Below, in pieces: positions 16,926-25,759 of a stretch of DNA of 64,000 bases (the stretch's first letter is position 1; every line of letters starts with the position of its first letter). The DNA lies in contig JBMNCQ010000035.1 in NCBI GenBank assembly GCA_049366715.1, positions 1-64,000 of the forward strand. Reading direction: 5' to 3'. Origin of the DNA: JBMNCQ01 sp049366715. GTDB taxonomy: Bacteria > Bacillota > Peptococcia > Peptococcales > BICA1-8. Under the pieces are notes generated by a model. That model was not told the DNA's origin. It saw nothing but the letters and a program-made list of their open reading frames with translations, and did not search any database. The position numbers and the translations under genes are program-made.

Positions 16926-18637
16926 TGATCCACCCTATTACAACCCGGAGTGCGGACTGTAAAGACTGTTATCGTTGTTTAAGAGTCTGTCCCGTAAAGG
17001 CAATAAGCGTAAAAGAAGGGCAGGCTAAGGTTCAGCAGGAAAAATGTATCCTCTGCGGCAAATGTGTCCTGGAATGCCCGCAGCAGGCTAAACTTATTAA
17101 AAGTGAAGTATTTAAGGTCAGGGATTTTCTTTTAACCGGGGCTAAGGTAGTTCTGAGTATAGCCCCTAGTTTTCCGGCATACTTTTGTGATGCGGAGGAT
17201 TGGAGTTCCTTAACGGCAAGATTAAGGAAAATCGGTTTTGGGGCGGTAGAAGAGACTTCCTTTGGTGCCCAGTATACGGCGGAGTCTTATAAAGAGTTAT
17301 ATCTGCAGGATAATAGAGAGATTACCCTTTCTTCATGTTGCCCTGTTATTGTAAATATAATTGAGATTTATTTCCCGGAACTGTTAAAAAATCTTGCTCC
17401 CACGGCATCACCGGTTATAGCTCACGGTTTAAGCATAAAGGAACGCTATGGCTGGGATACGAAAGTTGTTTTTGCCGGGCCCTGCATCGCTAAAATGGTG
17501 GAACGGGGAAAAGAAGGAAGGGTCGATGCGGTTTTAACTTTTGCCCAGTTAGAGGATTTATTATCTTCTGCCGAGGATGGATTTATTAATACTGATGATA
17601 ATCATGAAGCATATGCGATAGATACGAGATTATTTCCTCTGCCCGGGGGGACGATTAGATCCTTTGTTAAAGAAAACAATATTAATCTGGAAGTCGAAAC
17701 CATAACGGGAATCGAAGAATGCTGGCAAACTTTGCAAAGCCTTAAATCGGGAAGCTTACATGTGAAATTTATTGAAATGATGGCTTGCAAAGGCGGATGT
17801 ATAGACGGACCGGTAATGGATCATACCAAGAGCATTCTTGAGCGTAAAAGATATGTACTTGATTTCTATACCGGCCTGCAGAACTGTACCGGGCAAGAAA
17901 TATTTCCTGTAACGGCCAATCTTTTAGTCAGGAAATTTGTGGCCCGGCCTTTTGTTGAAGAGGAAGTACCGCAGAATGAGATTGAAAAGATCCTCAGCCA
18001 AATAGGTAAATATTCGGTTGCAGACGAAAAGAACTGCGGCGGGTGTGGATATAAAACTTGCCGGGAGAAAGCAGAAGCGGTTTTCAGAGGCAATGCCGAG
18101 CTGGAAATGTGTATGTCCTACATGAAATCAAAAGCTGAAACTACCGCTCATACTATCGTAAATTCTACCCCTAATGGGGTGATCGTATTTGATCAAAATC
18201 TTATGATCAAGGAACTGAATCCGGCGGCTAAGAAATACTTTGCTTTTTACGATTTGGATATTGGGGAAAAACTGGATATCTATATGGATGTGACACATTT
18301 TTTACAGGTTATTAACACTGGTATAGCGCTAAAAGATTATACTGTCTATTATGAAGAATTAGACCTTTGGACCAGACAGATTATTGTTCCCATGCTCAAT
18401 AGCAAAGAAAATTTATACATGGCTATTATTACTGACATTACCGAAAATGAGAAAAAGAAAATAGAAATGGAACAAATAAAAGATCAGATATTATCCAAAG
18501 CGCATCATGTCATTAATAATCAGATGCTGGTAGCCCAGCAGATTGCCGGGTTACTAGGTGAGACAACGGCAGAAACCAAGACCACCTTATTAGAAGTGAT
18601 TAAACATTTTACGAAAGAAACGGAGCGGAAAGTTTAA
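16925..18637 (+). CDS. PAS-containing sensory-type [FeFe] hydrogenase (group C, HfsB/HydS-like)
   Basis: A 570-residue protein: two ferredoxin motifs (CKDCYRCLRVCP, CILCGKCVLECP; residues 12-60), an H-cluster domain with SSCCP (about 136), GPCIAK (about 185) and EMMACKGGC (about 284) holding the H-cluster cysteines, a four-Cys CGGCGYKTC module near 370, and a PAS domain (about 405-520). Group C enzymes with this layout are thought to sense H2 rather than turn it over. The start is ATG 16925, after GGGAGG; the earlier ATG 16901 lies inside the upstream gene. The next gene, a PP2C phosphatase, is a likely output partner. Confidence 0.87.
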   Translation: MIHPITTRSADCKDCYRCLRVCPVKAISVKEGQAKVQQEKCILCGKCVLECPQQAKLIKSEVFKVRDFLLTGAKVVLSIAPSFPAYFCDAEDWSSLTARLRKIGFGAVEETSFGAQYTAESYKELYLQDNREITLSSCCPVIVNIIEIYFPELLKNLAPTASPVIAHGLSIKERYGWDTKVVFAGPCIAKMVERGKEGRVDAVLTFAQLEDLLSSAEDGFINTDDNHEAYAIDTRLFPLPGGTIRSFVKENNINLEVETITGIEECWQTLQSLKSGSLHVKFIEMMACKGGCIDGPVMDHTKSILERKRYVLDFYTGLQNCTGQEIFPVTANLLVRKFVARPFVEEEVPQNEIEKILSQIGKYSVADEKNCGGCGYKTCREKAEAVFRGNAELEMCMSYMKSKAETTAHTIVNSTPNGVIVFDQNLMIKELNPAAKKYFAFYDLDIGEKLDIYMDVTHFLQVINTGIALKDYTVYYEELDLWTRQIIVPMLNSKENLYMAIITDITENEKKKIEMEQIKDQILSKAHHVINNQMLVAQQIAGLLGETTAETKTTLLEVIKHFTKETERKV

Positions 18638-19779
18638 TGCAGCTAGTACCTGAAATAGGAATTGCCCAACTGGCTAAAAAAGGGGAAGAACTGTGTGGTG
18701 ACGCGATAGAAATACGGCGTACCGCTAATCATACGATAGTTGTTTTATCCGACGGACTAGGCAGCGGGGTCAAAGCAAATATCTTAGCAACCCTGACCGC
18801 TAAAATAGCTGCTCATATGATCAGTCAGGATGTTCCTGTTACGGAAGTAGTAAATACTCTGATCCAGACTTTACCTATCTGTAAGATCAGGGGTTTAGCC
18901 TACTCGACTTTTACTATTATTAAGATAAATAGAGAGGGCGAGGGGCAGTTATTTGAATACGACGGGCCTTCGTTAATTAAAGTAAGGGGTAATAAAGCGG
19001 AAATAATTCCTACCGTTACAAAGGTAATTGCTGAGCGGAATATTAGAGAAGGTACCTTTCATTTGAAAGGAAATGAACTCCTGGTCCTGGTAAGTGACGG
19101 AGTCACCCAGGCCGGGTTGGGAGGGATCTTGCCCCTAGGTTTGGGTATAGAGGGGCTTATGACAAATTTGGAAAAATATGTTAACACAAATTGTAATACC
19201 CAGAAAATCGCGAATCAGATACTGGAATTGTGTGAGTCATTTTATGCTCAGGAGCCGGGAGATGATACTACTATAGCAGTGCTGAGACTGAGAAGAGCCA
19301 AAAATGCGGTGGTTCTGACAGGACCGCCTAAAGACGTGGCTGACGACCTGAAGGTTGTGGAGGAATTTATGGCAGGAGATAATGTCAAGATTGTATGTGG
19401 CGGTACGACTGCTAATATTGTTGCCAGGGAAACTAAGAAAAATATGCAAGTGGATTTTTCCTATGTCAGCTCGGATATTCCTCCCATTGCCAAAATCGAT
19501 GGAGTTGACTTGGTAACGGAAGGTATTCTGACTTTAACGAAAGGTTTAGAGATGGTCGAAAAAAATTTGCTTGATTATGATTCCCAAGATGGTTCCAGTT
19601 TACTAGTTAAAGAATTATTAGAATGTGATAAAATAACATTTATGGTTGGTACAAGAATTAACCCTGCTCATCAAAATCCCGAGCTGCCGCTGCCCTTAGG
19701 TTTAAGGAAATCAATAGTGGAACGCTGGAGGGAGCAGCTGGCGGCAAGGGGCAAAATTGTGGATATTCACTGGTATTAG
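18637..19779 (+). CDS. SpoIIE/PP2C-type serine phosphatase (HfsC-like)
   Basis: A 380-residue phosphatase. Residues 1-220 form the PP2C fold: VVLSDGLGSG (about 35-44), VSDGVTQ (about 150) and PGDDTTIAV (about 205) carry the metal-binding Asp residues. The last 150 residues are a separate domain with CGGTTANIV and DLVTEGILTL that I cannot name; it recurs in hydrogenase-linked phosphatases. Its start overlaps the stop of the PAS hydrogenase by one base (TAATG). Together they suggest an H2- or redox-controlled dephosphorylation step; the target protein is unknown. Confidence 0.82.
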   Translation: MQLVPEIGIAQLAKKGEELCGDAIEIRRTANHTIVVLSDGLGSGVKANILATLTAKIAAHMISQDVPVTEVVNTLIQTLPICKIRGLAYSTFTIIKINREGEGQLFEYDGPSLIKVRGNKAEIIPTVTKVIAERNIREGTFHLKGNELLVLVSDGVTQAGLGGILPLGLGIEGLMTNLEKYVNTNCNTQKIANQILELCESFYAQEPGDDTTIAVLRLRRAKNAVVLTGPPKDVADDLKVVEEFMAGDNVKIVCGGTTANIVARETKKNMQVDFSYVSSDIPPIAKIDGVDLVTEGILTLTKGLEMVEKNLLDYDSQDGSSLLVKELLECDKITFMVGTRINPAHQNPELPLPLGLRKSIVERWREQLAARGKIVDIHWY

Positions 19780-19819
19780 TTGATCATTAACAGCGCTGTA
19801 AAGAAATGGGGTAAAAAAG

Positions 19820-21340
19820 ATGGCTGGTCATAAAGATGTGAATGAAACAGTAAAAATCAGACGTAGAGTATTAACGGAAGTAGCAAGACTGGCTTTACAT
19901 GATAACCTGGCGGAGGGTATAGATGACCTGCCGGAATATTTATTAAGTATGGGTAATCAAAGATACCGCTGCTGTGAGTATAAGGAGAAGGCCATATATA
20001 CCGAAAGAATAAAGCTGGCCCTGGGACTAAGGCAGAAAAAAGCATACAAGAAAAGAAGGTTAAGCGAACTTTTACCTATTGCCTTATCCTTTCCTGATCT
20101 GGAGAACAATCAAATTAATATTATCGATATTGCCTGTGAAGGATGTCCGATCAATAAGTTTTTTGTGACGAACGCTTGCCAAAATTGTTTAGCCCATGCC
20201 TGTCAGAATGCGTGTCCCAGAGATGCAATTACTATTGTGCAGAAGCAGGCCTATATTGATCAGAATAAATGCGTGGAGTGTGGATTATGCAAAAAATCCT
20301 GCCCGTATAGTGCTATTGTAGAAATAAACAGACCTTGTGAAGCTTCCTGTCAAATAAATGCGATTAAAGCCAATACGGACCGTAAAGCAGTAATCGATTA
20401 TGAAAAGTGCGTGGAGTGCGGGGCATGTGTTATGGGATGTCCGTATGCGGCGATATCTAATCCGTCCCAAATTCTCAGAGTGATTAATTATCTTAAAACG
20501 GAAAAGGTAATTGCTGTTTTGGCACCTGCTTTTATCGGTCAATTGGGACAAAGGGATAATCCGGGGCCTATTATCAAAGCGCTGGAGATGCTGGGTTTTA
20601 GTAAAGTTGTGGAAGCTGCAATGGGAGCAGATATTGTTTCGCTGGAAGAATCAGCAGAATTCCTGGCGAAAGTACCCGGCCGGCTGGATTTTATGACAAC
20701 CTCCTGCTGTCCGGCTTTTGTGAATTTAGTTAAAAAACATTACCCCGATCTGGAGAAGAATATCTCAAGTACTGTATCTCCGATGCTTGCGGCAGCGAAA
20801 TATCTAAAGCAGATAACTCCCCGGGCCAGGATCGTATTTATTGGTCCCTGCATAGCCAAAAAAACAGAAGCTTGGCAGAATAAAATTATTGATGCCGTGT
20901 TAACTTTTGAAGAATTAACCGCAATGTTTGTAGCAGCAGGAATAAATGTCGGCGAAGTAGAATCAGATAATATTAAGGTGAACAGTAATATTTCCGGTTC
21001 TGCCCGAGGTTTTGCTCAGGCAGGCGGAGTTGCTAAAGCTGTAGAGAAGGCGCTCGACGGGGAGAATGTTGTTTGGAAGCCCTTGAGTGCCCAGGGTCTG
21101 AACGAATGTTCCGAAATCCTTAACGAACTGACTAAAGGACGGCTGAACTACAATTTCCTGGAAGGAATGGCATGTACGGGGGGTTGTCTAGGGGGGCCGG
21201 GAACGATTATTGATGGTAAAATGACAAAACGCTATTTACAGACCTTTTCTCAGAATTGTCAAGCCCAGTCTCCGCTGGATAACGGTGAGGCGGAGGAAAT
21301 CAGAAGAAATTTAGGAACAAATCTCCACAAAAGCAGGTGA
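19820..21340 (+). CDS. Monomeric [FeFe] hydrogenase (group B, HfsD-like)
   Basis: A 506-residue enzyme. After a helical N-terminal region, several Cys motifs between about 110 and 215 (CEGCPIN, CQNCLAHACQNACP, CVECGLCKKSCP, CEASCQ, CVECGACVMGCP) bind multiple Fe-S clusters. The H-cluster domain has TTSCCPAFV (about 293, with the proton-transfer Cys), GPCIAKK (about 342) and EGMACTGGC (about 449). It should reduce protons or oxidise H2 with ferredoxin-type partners. It is preceded by a phosphatase and followed by rex six bases later. No maturation genes (hydEFG) are in the window. Confidence 0.87.
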   Translation: MAGHKDVNETVKIRRRVLTEVARLALHDNLAEGIDDLPEYLLSMGNQRYRCCEYKEKAIYTERIKLALGLRQKKAYKKRRLSELLPIALSFPDLENNQINIIDIACEGCPINKFFVTNACQNCLAHACQNACPRDAITIVQKQAYIDQNKCVECGLCKKSCPYSAIVEINRPCEASCQINAIKANTDRKAVIDYEKCVECGACVMGCPYAAISNPSQILRVINYLKTEKVIAVLAPAFIGQLGQRDNPGPIIKALEMLGFSKVVEAAMGADIVSLEESAEFLAKVPGRLDFMTTSCCPAFVNLVKKHYPDLEKNISSTVSPMLAAAKYLKQITPRARIVFIGPCIAKKTEAWQNKIIDAVLTFEELTAMFVAAGINVGEVESDNIKVNSNISGSARGFAQAGGVAKAVEKALDGENVVWKPLSAQGLNECSEILNELTKGRLNYNFLEGMACTGGCLGGPGTIIDGKMTKRYLQTFSQNCQAQSPLDNGEAEEIRRNLGTNLHKSR

Positions 21341-21346
21341 TTATTT

Positions 21347-21976
21347 ATGGACACTAAGCCTATCTTAACTGTCCCCAAAGCTGTTATCAAAAGGCTTCCA
21401 ATGTATCACAGATTTTTGACTCAATTATTACAGCAGGGAATAGAAAGAATATCTTCCCGGGAATTAAGTCAATTAATGGGCATAACATCTTCGCAATTAC
21501 GTCAGGATCTGAGCTATTTTGGGGAGTTTGGGCAGCAGGGATACGGTTATCGTGTGGAGATACTTGATCAAGCAATCTGCAGCATTTTGGGCCTGGAAAA
21601 GAACTATCAAGCAGTAATTGTCGGAGCCGGGAATATGGGCAGGGCAATTGCCGGATATTCGGGGTTTAGCCGCCGGGGATTGAAAATTGTAGGAATTTTC
21701 GATAGTAACCCTAATTTGGTGGGGAATGAGGTTGGCGATTTAAGCGTGCAGGATGTAAAATTTCTTCCCGGGTTTTTAGCCGCTAATTCCATCGAAATAG
21801 GAATTATTACAACTCCGGCGTCGGCTGCCCAAGGGGTTGCTGATATTCTGATGGAACATAATATTAAAGGTATCTGGAATTTTGCTCCCACAGCCCTGCA
21901 TGGCAATAAAAAAGTTGTAATTGAAGATATGCATATTGGAGATAGCTTATTGACATTATTCTACAAGATTAAATAA
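21347..21976 (+). CDS. rex: Redox-sensing transcriptional repressor Rex
   Basis: A 209-residue Rex. The winged helix spans about residues 5-75 (RISSRELSQLMGITSSQLRQDLSYFGEFGQ-type motif), followed by a Rossmann domain with GAGNMGRAIAGY near 92 that binds NADH/NAD+. Rex represses fermentative and hydrogenase genes when NADH/NAD+ is low. AGGTGA precedes the ATG. It is the last gene of the hydrogenase operon and probably regulates it, although the palindromes at the promoter do not match the standard Rex site well. Confidence 0.93.
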   Translation: MDTKPILTVPKAVIKRLPMYHRFLTQLLQQGIERISSRELSQLMGITSSQLRQDLSYFGEFGQQGYGYRVEILDQAICSILGLEKNYQAVIVGAGNMGRAIAGYSGFSRRGLKIVGIFDSNPNLVGNEVGDLSVQDVKFLPGFLAANSIEIGIITTPASAAQGVADILMEHNIKGIWNFAPTALHGNKKVVIEDMHIGDSLLTLFYKIK

Positions 21977-22007
21977 AAAACTGTAATCTGCCGGATTACA
22001 GTTTTTT
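21975..22007 (+). terminator. Terminator of the hydrogenase-rex operon
   Basis: CTGTAATC and GATTACAG arms with a five-base loop, preceded by A-run and followed by six T; likely bidirectional. Confidence 0.88.
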
Positions 22008-22061
22008 CTATGAATGGATTAAAAAAATTTTTATGTATTCAGAATTCTTTACTCGTTATTA

Positions 22062-22090
22062 TTGATTTTAAGTTCTCTCTGTTATACAAT
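22062..22090 (+). promoter_or_regulatory. Promoter and possible operator of the ArsR-like gene
   Basis: TTGATT (22062-22067), 17-base spacer, TACAAT (22085-22090). Downstream, ATACT-GTTG-AGTAT (22106-22119) is an inverted repeat, and GTTGAGTAT is repeated at 22111-22119 and 22131-22139 on both sides of the ribosome site. These are candidate autoregulatory elements. Confidence 0.5.
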
Positions 22091-22137
22091 AATTAAAAAT
22101 CAACTATACTGTTGAGTATCAGGGGGTGTTGTTGAGT

Positions 22138-22416
22138 ATGGAGGATCATTTATTACTCGAGGATCTAGAACAGATAAAGTCGGTTGCGGACCCCCTTAGG
22201 GTTAAGGTACTGCAAATTCTTATTGAACGACAGGCTACAGTGAAACAGGTTGCTGATATATTAGGACAGTCATCAGCCAAAATGCACTACCATGTCAAAG
22301 AACTGGAAAAGCAAAAGCTTATAAAACTAGTTGCAACTATCGAAAAGGGCGGAATATTAGAAAAGTACTACCGAGCTATTGCTAAATGTTACCAGATGAA
22401 CTACAAAATTAGTTGA
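22138..22416 (+). CDS. Short ArsR-type winged-helix regulator
   Basis: A 92-residue DNA-binding protein: KSVADPLRVKVLQILI, ATVKQVADILGQSSAKMHYHVKELE and a short wing. This is the N-terminal HTH of ArsR-like regulators that in many Clostridia continue with a further 80-100 residues; here the protein ends soon after the wing. No metal-binding Cys cluster is seen. ATG 22138 is 9 bases after AGGGGGTG; TTG 22132 is an alternative. The target may be itself. Confidence 0.75.
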   Translation: MEDHLLLEDLEQIKSVADPLRVKVLQILIERQATVKQVADILGQSSAKMHYHVKELEKQKLIKLVATIEKGGILEKYYRAIAKCYQMNYKIS

Positions 22417-22428
22417 TTTTCTTTCTAT

Positions 22429-22450
22429 GGGCCTTAAAGGCCTCTTTTTT
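22429..22450 (+). terminator. Short intrinsic terminator
   Basis: GGCC-TTAAA-GGCC followed by CT-rich run of seven T. The stem is short, so confidence is moderate. Confidence 0.45.
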
Positions 22451-22463
22451 TGGGCAGCAGTTT

Positions 22464-23303
22464 TTATCGTTCCCCCTCTTTAAAGCCCTCTCCCAGTGCT
22501 TCATAAACATCACTAACAATTACAAAAGCTTTAGGGTCTATCTCTTTGACCAGTCTTTTTAGTCTGAAAATCTGCCATTTCCCCACAACACAAAGGATAA
22601 TCTGGGTATCAATACCCCTAAATCCCCCCCGCCCTTGCAAATAAGTAAAACCGCGGCCTAATTCCTGGTCAATTTTTTGGGCTATTTCAGTACTATGATC
22701 GGAAATGATCAGGGCCTGATTAGCTGAATCCAGACCTTCAATTAAATAATCCGTTACTTTACTAAAAACAAAGATCGTTACCAGGGAATAAAGGGCGATT
22801 GTCAGTCCGAAAAATAAGGCAATGGTACTGATGACTAAAAAATCAAATACCAGGTAAAATTTACCCATTCGTACTCCCCAAAAATGATTGACCAATCTGC
22901 CTATGATATCCGCTCCCCCCGTTGTTCCTCCATACCTTAAGACAAGCCCCAGCCCGGCTCCTGTTATTACTCCTCCGTAAAGGGCGGCCAACAATAAATC
23001 ATTTACGATAAGCTTATAGCCGGCAGTTAAATCAATAAACAGAGAAACAGAAACTACTCCCAGTATCGTTTTAGAAACAAATTCCCAGCCCCAGATCCGC
23101 CAGCTGACGATAAGCAGAGGGATATTACCGATGAGAATAGTTGTTCCGATAGGCCAGCCGAAGGTATAGTGCAATATGAGGGCTATACCGGTAAAGCCTC
23201 CTTCCGCCAGGTGATTGGCTACAATAAAATAATTAATGCCAAAGCCGTAAAGCAGTGAGCCCAAAAGAATAAAAAATGTATCGGTAAATTTTTGCCAAAG
23301 CAT
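22464..23303 (-). CDS. YitT family membrane protein (DUF161 plus DUF2179)
   Basis: A 279-residue protein with five or six membrane helices in the first 190 residues (LLGSLLYGFGINYFIVANHLAEGGFTGIAL-type start; GGTTGGADIIGRLVNH) and a C-terminal DUF2179 domain (GFTYLQGRGGFRG and KEIDPKAFVIVSDVYEALGEGF). YitT proteins are abundant in Firmicutes; function is unknown. The minus-strand ATG at 23303 has GGTGGTG upstream. It is divergent from the T-box transcript, whose promoter starts about 130 bases away. Confidence 0.9.
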   Translation of the reverse strand: MLWQKFTDTFFILLGSLLYGFGINYFIVANHLAEGGFTGIALILHYTFGWPIGTTILIGNIPLLIVSWRIWGWEFVSKTILGVVSVSLFIDLTAGYKLIVNDLLLAALYGGVITGAGLGLVLRYGGTTGGADIIGRLVNHFWGVRMGKFYLVFDFLVISTIALFFGLTIALYSLVTIFVFSKVTDYLIEGLDSANQALIISDHSTEIAQKIDQELGRGFTYLQGRGGFRGIDTQIILCVVGKWQIFRLKRLVKEIDPKAFVIVSDVYEALGEGFKEGER

Positions 23304-23435
23304 CTCAACACCACCATTACAGATAACTTATTAATAAATACTTTTTTATAGTGTATGTTAGTTTATTAAATATTAATTGCGAAAAGGGGAAAATCCTCTT
23401 TAAAAATATATTAATGTTAAAATTTTTTTAATGAA

Positions 23436-23464
23436 TTGACTATTGAAACTTAAACTTTTATAAT
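23436..23464 (+). promoter_or_regulatory. Sigma-A promoter of the T-box-paaK unit
   Basis: TTGACT (23436-23441), 17-base spacer, TATAAT (23459-23464), about 20 bases before the T-box leader. Confidence 0.75.
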
Positions 23465-23484
23465 TTAATTTAAATAATTTAATA

Positions 23485-23745
23485 GCTATGAAAGAGAAAA
23501 GTAATTTTAGTTTGTAATTTACAGAGAGCCGGGGTGCTGGAAGCCGGTAAGGAAGGCTAAAATGAAGTTCCCTCTGGAGCTGTCCACTGAAAATAAGTAG
23601 GTGGGACCGGTTTTCCCCCGTTATTGGGAAGGGATATTAAGGCATAGCTTTTTTGTGATTGCTGCGTATCTTTAAGTGGGTTTATAACCAATCAAGGTGG
23701 TACCGCGGGTAACTCCCGTCCTTTCAGGACGGGAGTTTTTGTGTC
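23485..23745 (+). promoter_or_regulatory. T-box leader upstream of paaK
   Basis: Stem I features (AGAGAG at about 23524, GGGTGCTGGAAGCC) are followed by the specifier region TGAAGTTCCCTCTGG, the conserved AAGGTGGTACCGCGG (23694-23708) and a terminator (arms 23711-23721 and 23727-23737, then T-run). The specifier reads TTC (Phe) or GTT (Val) depending on alignment. Phe would fit the aryl-CoA ligase downstream, but this is not settled. Uncharged tRNA would allow read-through. Confidence 0.9.
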
Positions 23746-23844
23746 TGAAAAGCTAAGGTTATCTTCCGGGTGAAGATTGGCGGTCGGTAGAGGTAAAGGG
23801 TCTTTAATTGAGAATGATGGAGAATTTAAAAAACTACGCAAGAA

Positions 23845-23912
23845 CCAAAACGGAAAACTGGGAACTAAACAGGATCTATAAACGATAATCTTTGAACTAT
23901 GAACTAAAACGA
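23845..23912. repeat. Degenerate heptanucleotide array before paaK
   Basis: Seven-base-periodic sequence with units AAGAACC, AAAACGG, AAAACTG, GGAACTA, then TGAACTA, TGAACTA, between the T-box terminator and paaK. Same type as the 15160 array but more degraded. Confidence 0.7.
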
Positions 23913-23928
23913 CAGAGGAGTGATGAAA

Positions 23929-25227
23929 ATGTATTGGAATCCTAATTATGAGCTAATGCCCCGGGAGGAATTACAGGAAGTACAATTGCAGCGGTTGAAA
24001 AGTGTGGTGGAGAAAGTTTATTTTAACGTACCCTTTTATCGCCATGCTCTGCAGAGTGCCGGTATTGAACCGGGGGATATTAACAGCCTTGCTGATTTAA
24101 AGCACTTACCCTTTACGACAAAACAGGATCTAAGAGATAATTACCCTTACGGGATGTTTACCGTTCCTTTATCTGAAATCGTTAGAGTTCACGCTTCATC
24201 AGGCACGACAGGTAAACCAACGGTAGTGGGTTATACGCGGAAAGATTTAAATACCTGGTCGGAATTAATGGCCCGAACTTTAACAGCAGGGGGGACTACA
24301 AAAGATTCGGTGATTCAAATCGCCTTTGGTTACGGGCTTTTCACCGGGGGGTTAGGTGCCCATTACGGTGCGGAGCATGTTGGTGCTTCCGTTATCCCCA
24401 TATCAGGGGGAAATACCCAGAGGCAGATCATGCTGATGAAAGATTTCGGAACGACCGTTTTGGCATGTACTCCTTCCTACGCAATCTATTTAGCTGAAGC
24501 TATCGAGGAAATGGGCATTAACGTGGCTGACTTAAAGCTTAAATACGGCATATTCGGGGCAGAACCATGGTCGGAAAATATGCGTAAAGAAATAGAGAAG
24601 AGATTAGGGATATCGGCTATAGATATTTATGGACTTTCGGAGATTATCGGACCCGGTGTTGCGGCAGAGTGTCAATGCAAAGTGGGTCTGCATATTGCCG
24701 AAGATCATTTCATTCCGGAGATCATTGATCCGAAAACCCTGCAACCGTTACCGTACGGGCAGCAAGGGGAACTGGTATTTACAACAATTACGAAAGAAGG
24801 GATACCTGTACTCAGGTACCGCACAAGGGATATATCAGTGCTGCACCCTGAAGTTTGTGCTTGCGGCAGAACTCACGTCAGGATGGAGCGGGTAACGGGA
24901 CGGACCGATGATATGATCATAATCAGAGGTGTTAATGTCTTCCCCTCCCAGGTAGAGAGCGTACTTTTAGATATCGGGGAAACGGAACCTCATTACCAAT
25001 TAATTATTGAGCGGAAAAACAATCTGGATGTTTTGCAGATTTTAGTTGAAGTTTCCGAAAAGATGTTTTTAGACAAAATAGGAAATTTGGAACAACTAGA
25101 GCATACGATTAGAAGTAAAATCGAAACAATTTTAGGAATATCTGCCGATATAAAATTAGTAGAGCCTAAAACCATTCCCCGCAGTGAAGGTAAGGCTGTC
25201 CGGGTTATTGATAATAGGGTCTTATAA
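23929..25227 (+). CDS. paaK: Phenylacetate-CoA ligase family protein
   Basis: A 432-residue adenylate-forming ligase that joins an aryl acid (such as phenylacetate) to CoA with ATP. Motifs: SSGTTGKPTVVGYT (about 89), IDIYGLSEIIGPG (about 235), RYRTRDIS (about 300) and RSEGKAVRV near the C-terminus. Length is typical. The start is ATG 23929 with AGAGGAG eight bases upstream; ATG 23923 is too close. The ACT protein follows 14 bases later, a pairing common in anaerobes that degrade aromatic amino acids. T-box control suggests amino-acid-dependent expression. Confidence 0.88.
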   Translation: MYWNPNYELMPREELQEVQLQRLKSVVEKVYFNVPFYRHALQSAGIEPGDINSLADLKHLPFTTKQDLRDNYPYGMFTVPLSEIVRVHASSGTTGKPTVVGYTRKDLNTWSELMARTLTAGGTTKDSVIQIAFGYGLFTGGLGAHYGAEHVGASVIPISGGNTQRQIMLMKDFGTTVLACTPSYAIYLAEAIEEMGINVADLKLKYGIFGAEPWSENMRKEIEKRLGISAIDIYGLSEIIGPGVAAECQCKVGLHIAEDHFIPEIIDPKTLQPLPYGQQGELVFTTITKEGIPVLRYRTRDISVLHPEVCACGRTHVRMERVTGRTDDMIIIRGVNVFPSQVESVLLDIGETEPHYQLIIERKNNLDVLQILVEVSEKMFLDKIGNLEQLEHTIRSKIETILGISADIKLVEPKTIPRSEGKAVRVIDNRVL

Positions 25228-25241
25228 GGAGGTAATATATA

Positions 25242-25670
25242 ATGATAAAGCAAGTCTCGGTATTTTTGGAAAATAAAGAAGGTAGATTGGGACGGGTATT
25301 GATGCTGTTAGGTGAGAAAAAAATAAATATCAGAGCTTTATCGATAGCGGAAACGAATGCCTATGGAATTCTGAGGCTAATTGTGACCAAGCCTGCAGAG
25401 GCTGTTGAGGTATTAAAGTCCGGTGGCATCAGAGTAAGTGAAACGGATGTTTTAGCAATCGAAGTTCCGGATACGCCGGGAGGACTGGCTGTCAGCCTGG
25501 AACCATTGGCCGGTAAAGGGATAAATATAGAATATATGTATGCTTTTCTGGCCAGAAGATCTGACCAGGCCGTCGTTATCTTTAAAGTGGAAGAAATGGC
25601 GAAAGCCGTGACAGTTCTTGAGGAAGCAGGAATTAAGGTTCTGGAAGGTGCTACCCTTTATTCCTTGTAA
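25242..25670 (+). CDS. Tandem ACT-domain amino-acid-binding protein
   Basis: A 142-residue protein made of two ACT domains (VSVFLENKEGRLGRVLMLLGEKKINIRA type at 4-70; VSLEPLAGKGINIEYMYAF at 80-140). ACT domains bind amino acids as regulators; this stand-alone form commonly lies beside PaaK-type ligases. GGAGG precedes the ATG. It may sense an aromatic amino acid for the ligase; that partner role is inference. Confidence 0.85.
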   Translation: MIKQVSVFLENKEGRLGRVLMLLGEKKINIRALSIAETNAYGILRLIVTKPAEAVEVLKSGGIRVSETDVLAIEVPDTPGGLAVSLEPLAGKGINIEYMYAFLARRSDQAVVIFKVEEMAKAVTVLEEAGIKVLEGATLYSL

Positions 25671-25695
25671 AAGTTTTTATATGACGACCTATTGT

Positions 25696-25724
25696 TTGAC
25701 AATTTTTTCTCATTAGGATAGTCT
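25696..25724 (+). promoter_or_regulatory. Promoter of lgt
   Basis: TTGACA (25696-25701), 17-base spacer, TAGTCT (25719-25724), 35 bases before the GTG start. Confidence 0.5.
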
Positions 25725-25759
25725 AAAGCAGGGAGATTAACATAAAAGGGGGCAGACTT

